Program-made: the position numbers and the translations under genes
Notes under the pieces: generated by a model
The model's database searches: none
What the model was told of the DNA's origin: nothing
The model's input: only the letters and a program-made list of their open reading frames with translations
Shown here: piece after piece, positions 45,204 through 53,606 of the stretch
Position numbering within the stretch: the stretch's first letter is position 1
How the letters are laid out: every line of letters begins with the position of its first letter
Origin: Beggiatoa leptomitoformis
Lineage (GTDB): Bacteria > Pseudomonadota > Gammaproteobacteria > Beggiatoales > Beggiatoaceae
Length of the DNA: 64,000 nt
Assembly (NCBI RefSeq): GCF_001305575.3
Contig: NZ_CP012373.2
Coordinates: 372,001 to 436,000, forward strand
Direction: 5' to 3'

Positions 45204-46058
45204 ATGTCATATTATCCGCTGAATGTGGGCATAGGCAGCCAGCCTGTTGCTGAAGATGAAGCATTGAATTACTTATCCATGCCGACGGAAATGCACACCT
45301 ACCGCCCGCCACGCCTGCCAGAACCCGAAACGCTAACGGCAGAAATGACGGGGGCAAAAACGACCCTGCAAAAACTTTATGAGATGGTACAAGCATTTAA
45401 TCTAACACAAACAGCAAACACCATAGAATTAGGTGAGTTAGATGCCAAAAATCTCAATTTTATTGGGCAAGTGCTGGGTGATGGCGAAGTTAAAATTAAA
45501 TGTACAGGTAAATCCATTGTTAATATTCAAGAATCCGTCATGGCAGGGATTTGGCATTTACAACGCCTAGATGAACAAGGAAAAATCGTTCATCAACAAT
45601 TGGATATAGGCGAAGTTCCCAACTTATTACGCGACATTATTCATGAAGAAGGACAAACACGGCTTACATTAGGGGATGTACCCACTAATCTGATGAATGC
45701 ACCCGCAATTTTGGTTGAAGTAGATGCTAAACAACAAACCTGCGCACCAAACCAGCCTGCACATGTGATTAATCTTAGCCTGTTACCTATCAGCGAAGAA
45801 GACCAAACTTTTATGATAAATTGCCTAGGAACGGGGACAACAACAATTTTATCAAAAGGATATGGTAACTGTCGGATTACTAGCACCGCGATTCGCTATG
45901 TTTGGTGGGTACGCTATTATAATTCAATGGATAATTTAATTTTAAATACCATTGAAATTGTTGATATTCCCCAAGTTGCAAAGGCAGCAAAAGAAGATTT
46001 AGAAGACAGCGAAAAACGCTTGCAAGGTATTATGCGGGATTATTTAAATTGGTTATAA
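45204..46058 (+). CDS. HupH/HyaF-like hydrogenase expression protein (orphan)
   Basis: A 284-residue protein. The start SQPVAEDEALNYLSMPTEMH matches the N-terminus of HupH/HyaF proteins of [NiFe]-hydrogenase operons. Two similar domains follow: FIGQVLGDGEVKIKCTG ... ESVMAGIWHLQRLDEQG (about 85-145) and MINCLGTGTTTILSKGYGN ... RYVWWVRYYNSMDN (about 203-255), an internal duplication typical of the family. HyaF is linked to small-subunit maturation of uptake hydrogenase. No hydrogenase gene is in the window; it sits 30 bp behind the RimK-type ligase, so it may serve that cluster or be a displaced maturation gene. Confidence 0.75.
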   Translation: MSYYPLNVGIGSQPVAEDEALNYLSMPTEMHTYRPPRLPEPETLTAEMTGAKTTLQKLYEMVQAFNLTQTANTIELGELDAKNLNFIGQVLGDGEVKIKCTGKSIVNIQESVMAGIWHLQRLDEQGKIVHQQLDIGEVPNLLRDIIHEEGQTRLTLGDVPTNLMNAPAILVEVDAKQQTCAPNQPAHVINLSLLPISEEDQTFMINCLGTGTTTILSKGYGNCRITSTAIRYVWWVRYYNSMDNLILNTIEIVDIPQVAKAAKEDLEDSEKRLQGIMRDYLNWL

Positions 46059-46101
46059 AACAACCGTAAGCTGCAAATCTAGCGATACTTAAAAGCCTGT
46101 C

Positions 46102-46122
46102 TGAATCAGAATTCTCAGAATT
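46102..46122 (+). repeat. Dispersed short repeat TGAATCAGAATTNTCAGAATT, copy 2
   Basis: Twenty of 21 bases match a copy at 13433-13453 after ygfZ. Both lie about 20-45 bp beyond a stop codon and in the same orientation as the gene before them. No clear hairpin or T run accompanies either copy. Confidence 0.55.
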
Positions 46123-46246
46123 ATCCAAATTTTCGGAACTTAAAAATAAGCGTAATACCAAAAATAAAAAGGTAACGATGAGTCATTTTCCTAATTCAGA
46201 CAATGCGATATAACACCGCTACTTTTATGCAAGTTATTATTACATT

Positions 46247-46354
46247 AACCTGAGTTCGGGATAAGAAATTCTCGTTCCCACGCTCCAGCGTGGGAACGAG
46301 ATAAACCAATTAAATTTATTAATTTTTCCCTATTTCTTATCCCGAACTCAGGTT
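46247..46354. mobile_element. MITE-like palindromic element, 108 bp, with 5-bp target duplication
   Basis: Perfect 23-bp terminal inverted repeats (46247-46269 and 46332-46354) begin AACCTGAGTTCGGGATAAGA. Inside is a second perfect palindrome at 46271-46300 (14-bp stem CTCGTTCCCACGCT, loop CC). ACATT flanks both sides (46242-46246 and 46355-46359). No coding capacity is present. The right end forms part of the sixA stop codon; removing the element and one ACATT still leaves sixA with a TAA at the same codon. Confidence 0.9.
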
Positions 46355-46862
46355 ACATTGGGAATGTGCGCAACTGATTGGGGGTTAGCATCCAACACAA
46401 TTGCGCCTCTCCCACATCCACTTTATTTTCAAAACTTAGCAAACAGGCTCCGCCTTTTTTAAGAGAGAGCCAATTATAGACATGTTTGGTCAGTAACCAT
46501 GTAGCCAATTCGCCCAAATCAGGTTCATGCCCGACAAGTGCGATAGTATGATGCGTGTTAGCCTCTGCCTGTATAGCCGTTAAAATATCATGAATAGAAC
46601 TATTCGGGGCAAGTGTAGGTAAAATATGGCGATGTGCATCTGGATAAAGTTCAGATAAGATGTCAGCCGTTTGCACAGCACGCATAAAAGGACTGCTGAA
46701 AATATGCTGAATAGTTGAAAGTTGTGTTCTAATTCCTAACGCATTTTGGCGCATTTTACTAATCCCTTTAAGCGTTAAGGGACGTAAATCGTCTGTATTG
46801 CCTGTCATAGCAAAAACATCACGGTCTTCAGCAATGGCATGACGGACTAATAAAACGTTCAT
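46353..46862 (-). CDS. sixA: SixA-type phosphohistidine phosphatase
   Basis: A 169-residue histidine phosphatase. The catalytic RHG-type motif is LVRHAIAEDRD at the N-terminus (phospho-His9-like position), with IFSSPFMRAVQTADIL and the second catalytic His in IALVGHEPDLGELA. SixA removes phosphate from phosphohistidine proteins such as ArcB or the nitrogen PTS. In E. coli SixA has 161 residues. The last codon and stop lie at the edge of the MITE. Confidence 0.92.
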   Translation of the reverse strand: MNVLLVRHAIAEDRDVFAMTGNTDDLRPLTLKGISKMRQNALGIRTQLSTIQHIFSSPFMRAVQTADILSELYPDAHRHILPTLAPNSSIHDILTAIQAEANTHHTIALVGHEPDLGELATWLLTKHVYNWLSLKKGGACLLSFENKVDVGEAQLCWMLTPNQLRTFPM

Positions 46863-46931
46863 AATTTAATCCTTTAAAGACTACAGACGGTTAGCAATAG
46901 AAAATATTCACCTAAACAGCCTATTAACAGT

Positions 46932-48527
46932 CTATTTTTTAAATCGTTTTCTGCTGTCTAAGGCTTTTTCAAGACGTTCACAGACGGTTTTCAACACTTC
47001 AAGACGCGCCAGTTGTTTATCATTCGCAGGAATTAACGTCCAAGGGGCATAATCTGTACTTGTCCGTGAGACCATATCATTAACAGCTAACGCATAAGCA
47101 TCCCATTTTTCTCGATTGCGCCAATCTTCACTGGTAATTTTATGGCGTTTATAAGCAACCGATTCACGTTCTTCAAAACGGCGTAGCTGCTCTTCTTTAC
47201 TAATGTGTAGCCAGAATTTCAGCACAATGCCACCGCCATATCCTTGACGGTCATCCCCTTGTTGTACATAAGCATTAACTAATTGCTCTTCAAAACTATT
47301 AATTTCTAAATAAGCACGCTTCCATTCATGTTCTTGCGCAAAGCCTTCTACACGTTCAACTAATACACGTCCGTACCATGAGCGGTCATAGAGTGTAAAA
47401 CGTCCTGCACGGGGAACATGTCGCCAAAACCGCCAAAGATAATGATGCGCTCGTTCCTCATCCGTTGGTGCTGCGGTAGAAATAACCCGATATAAACGTG
47501 CGTCTAATGGTTGAGTAATGCGACGAATTGCACCGCCTTTGCCTGCGGCATCCCAGCCTTCAAAAACAATGACTGTTGAGAGTTTTTCTTTATTTGCTAA
47601 CCAACTTAAACGGTGTAATTTGCCTTGATAGTGGCGTAACTCTTCATTATATTTTTTGTTGGTTATTGTCTGGTTTAAATCGACCCTGTCTAAGACAGTT
47701 AGTGGTGTATTGAGTTGTGCAACCAGTGGATTACAAGGGGCTATCTGGTCATCATCAATTTGTGTTTGACTGGCGGATTGTAGCGTTGCAATGTCTTCGG
47801 CTAATCGCGCTTTTTCATGGCTATTAAGAAATTTTTGTAATATTTCCAATAAGGTTCTTGCAACCATTGAATTGCGATATCGTTCATCTGTCGCTTCTAC
47901 TAATGTCCATGGTGCAGCCCCCGAATCTGTGTGGCGAATGGCACGTTCAGCGGCATGTGCAAAATTATCATATAAATCCGCTAACTCCCAATCATTCCCT
48001 GAGACGCTACGAATACTATTAGGGTCTTTTTCCAACTTCTTTAAGCGTTTATTCTGGTCTTTTTTCGACAGATGCAACCAAAACTTGAGGATAATTGCGC
48101 CGTCTTCAACCAACATATTTTCAAATCGACGAATCGCAACAAGACTTTCATCAAATAAACTGGTTTCTATATTACCAAGCGCGTATTCATTAATTGCATC
48201 GGCATACCATCCACCAAAGAAAATGCCTATGCGTCCACGCGCAGGTAAGTTACGCCAGAATCGCCATCCATAAGGACGTTCTAATTCTTCATCCGTGAGC
48301 ATGTCTAGTGAAATGGTTTCTAATCCACGTGTATCTAACCATTCATTGAGTGCATTAACCGTTTCTCCCCGTCCTGCGGCGTTAACCCCTGAAATAATGA
48401 TAATAACGGGTGCATTGGTTTTACTTAACGCAAACTGGGCTTGTAATAAACCTGCACGCAGTTCAGGCAATAGGGTTTTGTATTCTTCTTTACTCGTTTT
48501 ACGACCTAATTCAACGGCTTCAAACAT
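46932..48527 (-). CDS. pap: Polyphosphate:AMP phosphotransferase (two-domain PPK2)
   Basis: A 531-residue protein with two PPK2 domains. The C-terminal half has a full active site: Walker A FEGWDAAGKGG, lid-region arginines (YLWRFWRHVP) and Walker B LYDRSWYGR. The N-terminal half is degenerate: GVNAAGRGE replaces Lys by Arg, and GGWYAD replaces the DRSWY motif, as in known two-domain Pap enzymes. It makes ADP from AMP and polyphosphate, linking energy stores with nucleotide pools. It lies 69 bp upstream of sixA on the same strand. Confidence 0.92.
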   Translation of the reverse strand: MFEAVELGRKTSKEEYKTLLPELRAGLLQAQFALSKTNAPVIIIISGVNAAGRGETVNALNEWLDTRGLETISLDMLTDEELERPYGWRFWRNLPARGRIGIFFGGWYADAINEYALGNIETSLFDESLVAIRRFENMLVEDGAIILKFWLHLSKKDQNKRLKKLEKDPNSIRSVSGNDWELADLYDNFAHAAERAIRHTDSGAAPWTLVEATDERYRNSMVARTLLEILQKFLNSHEKARLAEDIATLQSASQTQIDDDQIAPCNPLVAQLNTPLTVLDRVDLNQTITNKKYNEELRHYQGKLHRLSWLANKEKLSTVIVFEGWDAAGKGGAIRRITQPLDARLYRVISTAAPTDEERAHHYLWRFWRHVPRAGRFTLYDRSWYGRVLVERVEGFAQEHEWKRAYLEINSFEEQLVNAYVQQGDDRQGYGGGIVLKFWLHISKEEQLRRFEERESVAYKRHKITSEDWRNREKWDAYALAVNDMVSRTSTDYAPWTLIPANDKQLARLEVLKTVCERLEKALDSRKRFKK

Positions 48528-48793
48528 AATTTCCCTCTATCAAGTTTAACAATCATTGTACGTTATTATGTAAACAGCTATTTATTATGGTTACTTCACA
48601 CAACGGCTTGTACAGACTTTTTTATTCTACCCGTTCCACGCTTTATGCGTCAGGGCTATTGTAATGATATTCTTTACAACGGGTAAGTAAATATTGACGT
48701 TTGTTAAGTGTTATTAAACATTCTGCTATCCGATAATAATGATAAATTACAATCTGACTGTTACCACTGTCTGATTTATACACTGAGAGTTAA

Positions 48794-49768
48794 ATGAACA
48801 AAAAACATAAGCTTATTATTGTAGGGACATTATTCAGTTTATTATTACTGATTTTTGTTCTTGCACGCCTAGATTGGCAATTATTTTTGACAGCACTAAC
48901 ACAACTTTCCTTTAACCACCTCTTATTTGCCATATTGGGGATTTTATGCATTGTGCTACTCCGTGCTTTCCGTTGGTTATTAATTGCCAATACAGGCTTA
49001 CAACAATTTAAAGCCTTTTGGCAAGCGGCGGCAATTGGATTTTTAGGCAATATGATTTATCCCTTGCGAGCGGGGGAAGTATTGCGGGTTTTAGCCATTC
49101 ATCACTTTATTGGATTACCCTTTGGGAAAGCCCTGTCTAGTTCAGTAATAGACCGTATGTTGGATATGATGATGGTTGGTATTTTTATGTTATTTGTTAT
49201 CTGGTTACATGGCAGTCAAATTGATGCCAGTGTTGGCGTTGGTGCGGTAGGGGTTTTTATTATCTGCGTGCTTATCCTGTCCATCTTACTGTTTATGGCG
49301 GATAAACTACTGATTTATGCAAAAAAATGGCATTTTCAAAAACATTGGCAAACACGATTATTACATTGGTATAGTCATGGATTACAAGGGATTATAGATT
49401 TTCGTCAAGCCCCGTACGCGCTTGCGGTCGTACCTATAACCTTAATTATTTTTTTAGGCGATTATTATATTCTTTGGCAAATCATGACGGCATTTGGTTG
49501 GACACTCCCTTATAGTGCGGCGATTACGGTTGGCGTATTTATTATGTTGGGTGCGTCGTTACCCTCTGCACCGGGATATATTGGGATTTATCAAGTTGCT
49601 GCGATTCTTGCTTTAAAACTTTATGATATTGATAGCAGCACCGCTGTTGCTTATTCCGTTGTGTTACAACTTATTCAATTTGCTGTATTAGGCATACAGG
49701 GCGGATTAGTAACTTTATACTGTGGCTTTCACTTATCTAAAGACCCACAAACGGTGTCTAATCATTAA
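48794..49768 (+). CDS. Flippase-like membrane protein (LPG_synthase_TM / UPF0104 family)
   Basis: A 324-residue integral membrane protein with about eight spans. It has conserved blocks of the lysylphosphatidylglycerol-synthase transmembrane/AglD family: LRAFRWLLIANTGLQ, GFLGNMIYPLRAGEVLRVLA and GASLPSAPGYIGIYQ. The soluble synthase half of MprF is absent. Family members are proposed to flip or handle lipid-linked substrates; the substrate is unknown. It is a single gene with no clear operon partner. Confidence 0.85.
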   Translation: MNKKHKLIIVGTLFSLLLLIFVLARLDWQLFLTALTQLSFNHLLFAILGILCIVLLRAFRWLLIANTGLQQFKAFWQAAAIGFLGNMIYPLRAGEVLRVLAIHHFIGLPFGKALSSSVIDRMLDMMMVGIFMLFVIWLHGSQIDASVGVGAVGVFIICVLILSILLFMADKLLIYAKKWHFQKHWQTRLLHWYSHGLQGIIDFRQAPYALAVVPITLIIFLGDYYILWQIMTAFGWTLPYSAAITVGVFIMLGASLPSAPGYIGIYQVAAILALKLYDIDSSTAVAYSVVLQLIQFAVLGIQGGLVTLYCGFHLSKDPQTVSNH

Positions 49769-50122
49769 TATGGTTTGATAGCGCGTAGGATACAGTAGAG
49801 ACTTCTTTTCGTATTGTAATGCACCCGACACTTGTTTGATAAAGACCCACTAGGTTTTAAAAATCTAGTATAGCTAACGCACTTTAAAATGATTATTGTA
49901 GGGTGGAATAGGCGCAAGCCGTATTCCACAATAGTGCAAGCTTTCTGCATAAACTCAGCTATTTGTGGCGTTTTATGGTGGAATACGCTACGCTATTCCA
50001 CCCTACATTAAGCTGCTTTCTAAGTTGCGTTAGCTATAGGTCTATTTCTTATTTACAAACCCGCGTAGAATGCGTCAGGTATAGGTTTATATACCGTAAC
50101 ATGCTGATTATTTATAAAAATA
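49769..50122. other. Intergenic region dominated by a palindromic repeat element
   Basis: The stretch between two convergent genes holds the repeat described at 49868-50038 plus short AT-rich flanks. An imperfect hairpin (CACTAGG...AATCTAGT, 49849-49868) sits at its left edge. No conserved coding frame was seen. Confidence 0.6.
49868..50038. repeat. Palindromic repeat element (MITE-like), 171 bp
   Basis: The outer ends are 13-bp perfect inverted repeats (TATAGCTAACGCA at 49868-49880; TGCGTTAGCTATA at 50026-50038). A second inverted pair lies inside: TGTAGGGTGGAATAG (49896-49910) and CTATTCCACCCTACA (49993-50007). The arms between them are similar but imperfect. The inner GTAGGGTGGAATA motif is common in bacterial intergenic repeats. 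The outermost TATA bases could include a TA duplication. Confidence 0.8.
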
Positions 50123-50902
50123 CTATGCTTGTAATAAAGCCAATGCTTGTTTATGCGTATATTCATCACCCGCAGCAATAACCCGCCCGTCAGATTCCAA
50201 CGATAAAGCCTGTCCTTGCCAATCTGTCATAACCCCGCCAGCGTTTTCAACAATTGGGGCTAAGGCGCAATAATCATACGGTTTTAATGAAGACTCTACG
50301 ACCAAATCGACAAAACCCGTTGCTAACAAAGCATAAGCGTAACAATCACCGCCATAAACCGTCATTTTAACCGACTCGCGCACCCGTCCAAACGACGTAA
50401 AATCTTCCCCTTCAAACATAGCAGGGGTTGTCGCATATAACGCTGCTTTTTTCACGTCTGCACAAGCACGTACATGCACAGGATGCCCGTTTAATGTCGT
50501 AGGCAACCCTGCGCCACCAATCCATCGCTCGCGTAAAATCGGTTGGTCTAACAAGCCTAAAATAGGTTTACCTTCATAAGCAAGCGCGATTAGCGTACCA
50601 AACAATGGCTTACCTGTAATAAAAGACTTTGTCCCATCAATAGGGTCTATAACCCATGTAAATGCTGCCTCTCTATTTTTCACGCCAAATTCTTCACCAT
50701 AAATACCATCATTTGGATAGGCTTTTTCAATCATCTCCCGCAAGGCTTGCTCGACTGCTCTATCAGCTAACGTTACGGGGCTAGTATCGGGTTTATCGTC
50801 AACTGTTAAATGTGTGCGAAAATAACTTTTAATAATTGTACCGCTGACAGTTGCCATTTGATTTATAAAATCAAACAATTGTGCATTAATTAACGTTTTC
50901 AT
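50123..50902 (-). CDS. hisN: Inositol-monophosphatase-family phosphatase, likely histidinol-phosphatase
   Basis: A 259-residue metal-dependent phosphatase. The IMPase motif WVIDPIDGTKSFITG (about 83-97) and the upstream Glu of YGEEFGV bind the metals; the second metal site is in SLKPYDYCALAPIVENAGG. The match to HisN-type histidinol-phosphatases is better than to SuhB because of the KSFITGKPLFGTLIAL stretch. If correct, it catalyses the next-to-last step of histidine synthesis. Other his genes are absent, so inositol monophosphatase activity remains possible. Confidence 0.8.
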   Translation of the reverse strand: MKTLINAQLFDFINQMATVSGTIIKSYFRTHLTVDDKPDTSPVTLADRAVEQALREMIEKAYPNDGIYGEEFGVKNREAAFTWVIDPIDGTKSFITGKPLFGTLIALAYEGKPILGLLDQPILRERWIGGAGLPTTLNGHPVHVRACADVKKAALYATTPAMFEGEDFTSFGRVRESVKMTVYGGDCYAYALLATGFVDLVVESSLKPYDYCALAPIVENAGGVMTDWQGQALSLESDGRVIAAGDEYTHKQALALLQA

Positions 50903-51084
50903 ATTTTGGATACAGGTGAGTAAAAAGGCAAAAAGAGACCTTTAAAAGTATTATCAGTCGCTATTATTTTAAACAAAAGACCCTGTTTAAACAGGTCACA
51001 AACATTATCCACGCCTTATTTTACGCGGATATGATACGCATCGTTGTAGGATTTTTTCTTTATAAAGTCATAGGAATAATTATC

Positions 51085-51900
51085 ATGTTTGAAAAAACTG
51101 GTTTTTTTGCACTGCCACTGGTTTTATTTTTTGTTTATGCCGTTTATTTTTATTTTTCTCATCAAGAAACCGTTCCTTTAACAGGACGTTCTCAATTAGT
51201 TGATATGAGTCGTGCAGATGAAATGACTTTAGGTGCAAAGGCTTATAGCGATATTTTGCATAAAGAAAAAGTTATCCCCTCGGGCAAATTGGTTGATAAC
51301 ATTCGTACAATTGGCAAACGTCTAGCCGTTGTTGCAGATGACCCCGGATTTGAATGGGAATTTAATGTGATTAATTCCCCACAAGCCAATGCTTTCGCGC
51401 TGCCCGGTGGAAAAGTTGCTGTTTATACAGGGATTATACCCATTGCAGAAAATGCTAATGGATTAGCAATTATCATGGGACATGAAATTGCTCATGCTAT
51501 CGCTCGTCATGGTGCAGAACGAATGGCATATCAAAAACTTAAAAATTTAGGCATGTTGGCTGTTAGCACCTCATTAGGTGATATGGATGTAGGTAAACGA
51601 CAAATGATTATGGGGGCGTTGGGTGTCGGTGCACAATATGGGGTCATGTTACCTTTTTCGCGTGAACATGAATCAGAAGCGGATTACATGGGCTTAATTT
51701 ATGCGGCAAAAGCTTGTTTTGACCCACGAGAAGCCCCGAAGCTATGGGAACGCATGGCACAGGCAAGCGGTGGTAAAAGTCCTACAGAATTCATGTCCAC
51801 CCACCCTAGCCATGATACTCGTATTCAACAGTTCACCCAGTGGATGCCAGAAGCCTTGAAAATACGGGAACAATATTGCGGAAATAAAAGTAAACAGTAA
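51085..51900 (+). CDS. M48-family metalloprotease (membrane-anchored or exported)
   Basis: A 271-residue zinc protease. A hydrophobic N-terminus (FFALPLVLFFVYAVYFYF) anchors or exports it. The zinc motif is MGHEIAHAIARHGAERM (HExxH), with the third zinc ligand in REHESEADYMGL. The C-terminal MSTHPSHDTRIQQ block is typical of the LoiP/BepA-like M48B group, which acts on outer-membrane proteins. The ATG at 51085 has a ribosome site (AGGA) upstream and the clean signal sequence; the frame extends to 51031. Confidence 0.9.
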   Translation: MFEKTGFFALPLVLFFVYAVYFYFSHQETVPLTGRSQLVDMSRADEMTLGAKAYSDILHKEKVIPSGKLVDNIRTIGKRLAVVADDPGFEWEFNVINSPQANAFALPGGKVAVYTGIIPIAENANGLAIIMGHEIAHAIARHGAERMAYQKLKNLGMLAVSTSLGDMDVGKRQMIMGALGVGAQYGVMLPFSREHESEADYMGLIYAAKACFDPREAPKLWERMAQASGGKSPTEFMSTHPSHDTRIQQFTQWMPEALKIREQYCGNKSKQ

Positions 51901-51925
51901 TTTATTGAAATAAGTGCTTAAATCA

Positions 51926-52372
51926 TTATCGTTGCCATATTGCCATAATATTGTTTACATATTGTTCTGTTTCACGAAAGGGTGGACATGCCCCTAAACG
52001 GCGCACCCGATTTGCCCCCGCGTTATAGGCACAAAGGGCTTTTTTAATACTTTGAAATTCCTGATAGTTTCGCGCAAGATGCCATGCACCACAATCAAGA
52101 TTTTGATAAGGATAATAACGCTCTATGTCCGTTAAGCCGCAATCTTGTGCGGCAGACGGCATAAGTTGTGTTAAGCCTACCGCCCCCTTAGATGAGACAG
52201 CTAGCGGATTCCAATTAGATTCTTGAGTGATAACTGCCCGAAACAATTTCGGGTCAATACCATGTTTTTTAGCGATTTGGTCGGCGAGTACTGTTGTTGG
52301 AATATCAATCGTTGCAACGAAATATAGCAACAATATCAAGAAGGTCGTAGCGAGTGTTTTAAAGTGTGCCAT
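51926..52372 (-). CDS. Soluble lytic transglycosylase (SLT domain)
   Basis: A 148-residue secreted enzyme: N-terminal signal sequence (TFLILLLYFVATIDIPTTVLA), then the SLT domain with catalytic Glu51 (VITQESNWNP), SSKGAVGLTQLMPSAA and CAYNAGANRVRRLG. It cleaves peptidoglycan glycan strands with formation of 1,6-anhydroMurNAc. It starts 14 bp after the unknown exported protein gene on the same strand, so the two are probably one operon. Confidence 0.93.
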   Translation of the reverse strand: MAHFKTLATTFLILLLYFVATIDIPTTVLADQIAKKHGIDPKLFRAVITQESNWNPLAVSSKGAVGLTQLMPSAAQDCGLTDIERYYPYQNLDCGAWHLARNYQEFQSIKKALCAYNAGANRVRRLGACPPFRETEQYVNNIMAIWQR

Positions 52373-52386
52373 ACGACAACCTGACT

Positions 52387-53259
52387 TTATTCCTCACGAA
52401 CAACCTTTATTTTTGCTGTACCTTTTATATTGTCTATGTCAAATTTATCCTGTTTCACGGGAATTAGAAGGGTTTGTCCATCAATAAAACGCAGTTGTAC
52501 GGTGTAAACGGGAACCAATTTATTCTGTCCATTTGTCACGGCTTCTAAAACTAATTGCGTTTCTTCTTGCTTTTCTGTGAGTAAATGAACTTTAGGTGTA
52601 TTAGCAGAATATTCATCATTATCAGATAGTAAAATAACTTTATCTTCTACCCCCTTTTTGGAGTTGAGGGTTAATGTACTAATGGCATCTTTGGCATTTT
52701 CGTCAAAACCAATACTGGCAGCACTGGATAAATAAGCGATGAGACGCGCACTACTGCTATTTTCTACGTCTAAAATATCTACTTTGGCTAATTCACCCGT
52801 GAAAATAGTGATTAACTTACCTGTTTGTAAATCAAATAATTTATAGGTTGTTTCTTGTGCGCAACAGCCATATTTGACCGTTTTATAATAATCGTCCCAT
52901 AACATGCCTTCTTCTGCTTCGTCTTCGAAACTCCATAACAGGTGTTCGTATTGGTCTTTAACTGATGTAAAAGCACTGACTTTAACGCTAGAAGATGCAA
53001 TGGCTTCCATGTCTTCACGTTCAACCCGTTCAAATGTTTGTTCGAGCAGGATTTCTGTTACGCCGACATTGACATCTTCATTAAAAAAACGCGAAAAATC
53101 AAACCGTTGATTGTGTAACTTTCGCACACGCACGGTTTCTTCGAAGCTTTCTGACACACTAGAAGTTGCCTGTTTTTTAAACCCTGTTGCGGGTTCTGCA
53201 TAGACAACTATATTGATATTAATAAAAAAAAGGCTACAGAAAATTATATGTTTCATCAT
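52387..53259 (-). CDS. Exported protein of unknown function
   Basis: A 290-residue protein. A signal peptide is clear (MMKHIIFCSLFFININIVV, cleavage near YAEP). The mature part is acidic with mixed alpha/beta pattern; a GCCAQETTYKLFDLQTGKLI stretch contains adjacent cysteines. I recognise no family. It is co-transcribed with a lytic transglycosylase, which suggests a periplasmic envelope role, but this is inference from position only. Confidence 0.7.
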   Translation of the reverse strand: MMKHIIFCSLFFININIVVYAEPATGFKKQATSSVSESFEETVRVRKLHNQRFDFSRFFNEDVNVGVTEILLEQTFERVEREDMEAIASSSVKVSAFTSVKDQYEHLLWSFEDEAEEGMLWDDYYKTVKYGCCAQETTYKLFDLQTGKLITIFTGELAKVDILDVENSSSARLIAYLSSAASIGFDENAKDAISTLTLNSKKGVEDKVILLSDNDEYSANTPKVHLLTEKQEETQLVLEAVTNGQNKLVPVYTVQLRFIDGQTLLIPVKQDKFDIDNIKGTAKIKVVREE

Positions 53260-53606
53260 AGTTAATATCGTGATAATTAAAGATACTTAAAATAGTACAA
53301 GTTTATATCATAGAAAAAATGATATTGTAATAAGCCAGCAGATGCTTATCTTGCTGTTTATGCACACACAAGTCTGACATGCTATGAACACATTTATTTA
53401 AAATTACAATAAGATTTCATCATGTTATCAAGTTTATGTATATTAATAATTGTGTCGTGCTAACCTTATGGCTGTTTCTAAATAGGGTGATATTTCAACC
53501 GCTTTGAGCTGTTGTCATCCCTGTATTCAGATAGATGTAATAACCTTCATTTCTAAAAGTTGTTGTCTATAATATACTGGGAACAGATTCTAACGCTCAC
53601 AATTCA
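53260..53606. other. Intergenic region, no gene seen
   Basis: This AT-rich stretch lies between divergent genes. I see no ORF or RNA gene. Apart from a possible promoter near 53545-53573, nothing recognisable was found. Confidence 0.5.
53545..53573 (+). promoter_or_regulatory. Possible promoter of the SPOR protein gene
   Basis: A perfect -10 box TATAAT (53568-53573) lies 34 bp before the start codon. The hexamer 17 bp upstream (CTTCAT, 53545-53550) is a weak match to TTGACA, so the -35 is uncertain. Confidence 0.4.

Noticed and set aside
46271-46300. The inner palindrome of the MITE as an ordinary terminator
   Set aside because: It is a perfect 14-bp stem but has no T run on either strand and lies inside larger inverted repeats with a target duplication, so a mobile element explains it better. 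A secondary effect on transcription is still possible.
50983-50997. Short palindrome CCTGTTTAAACAGG upstream of the M48 protease as an operator
   Set aside because: It is a single short palindrome about 90 bp from the start with no second copy in the window; it could be chance in AT-rich DNA.
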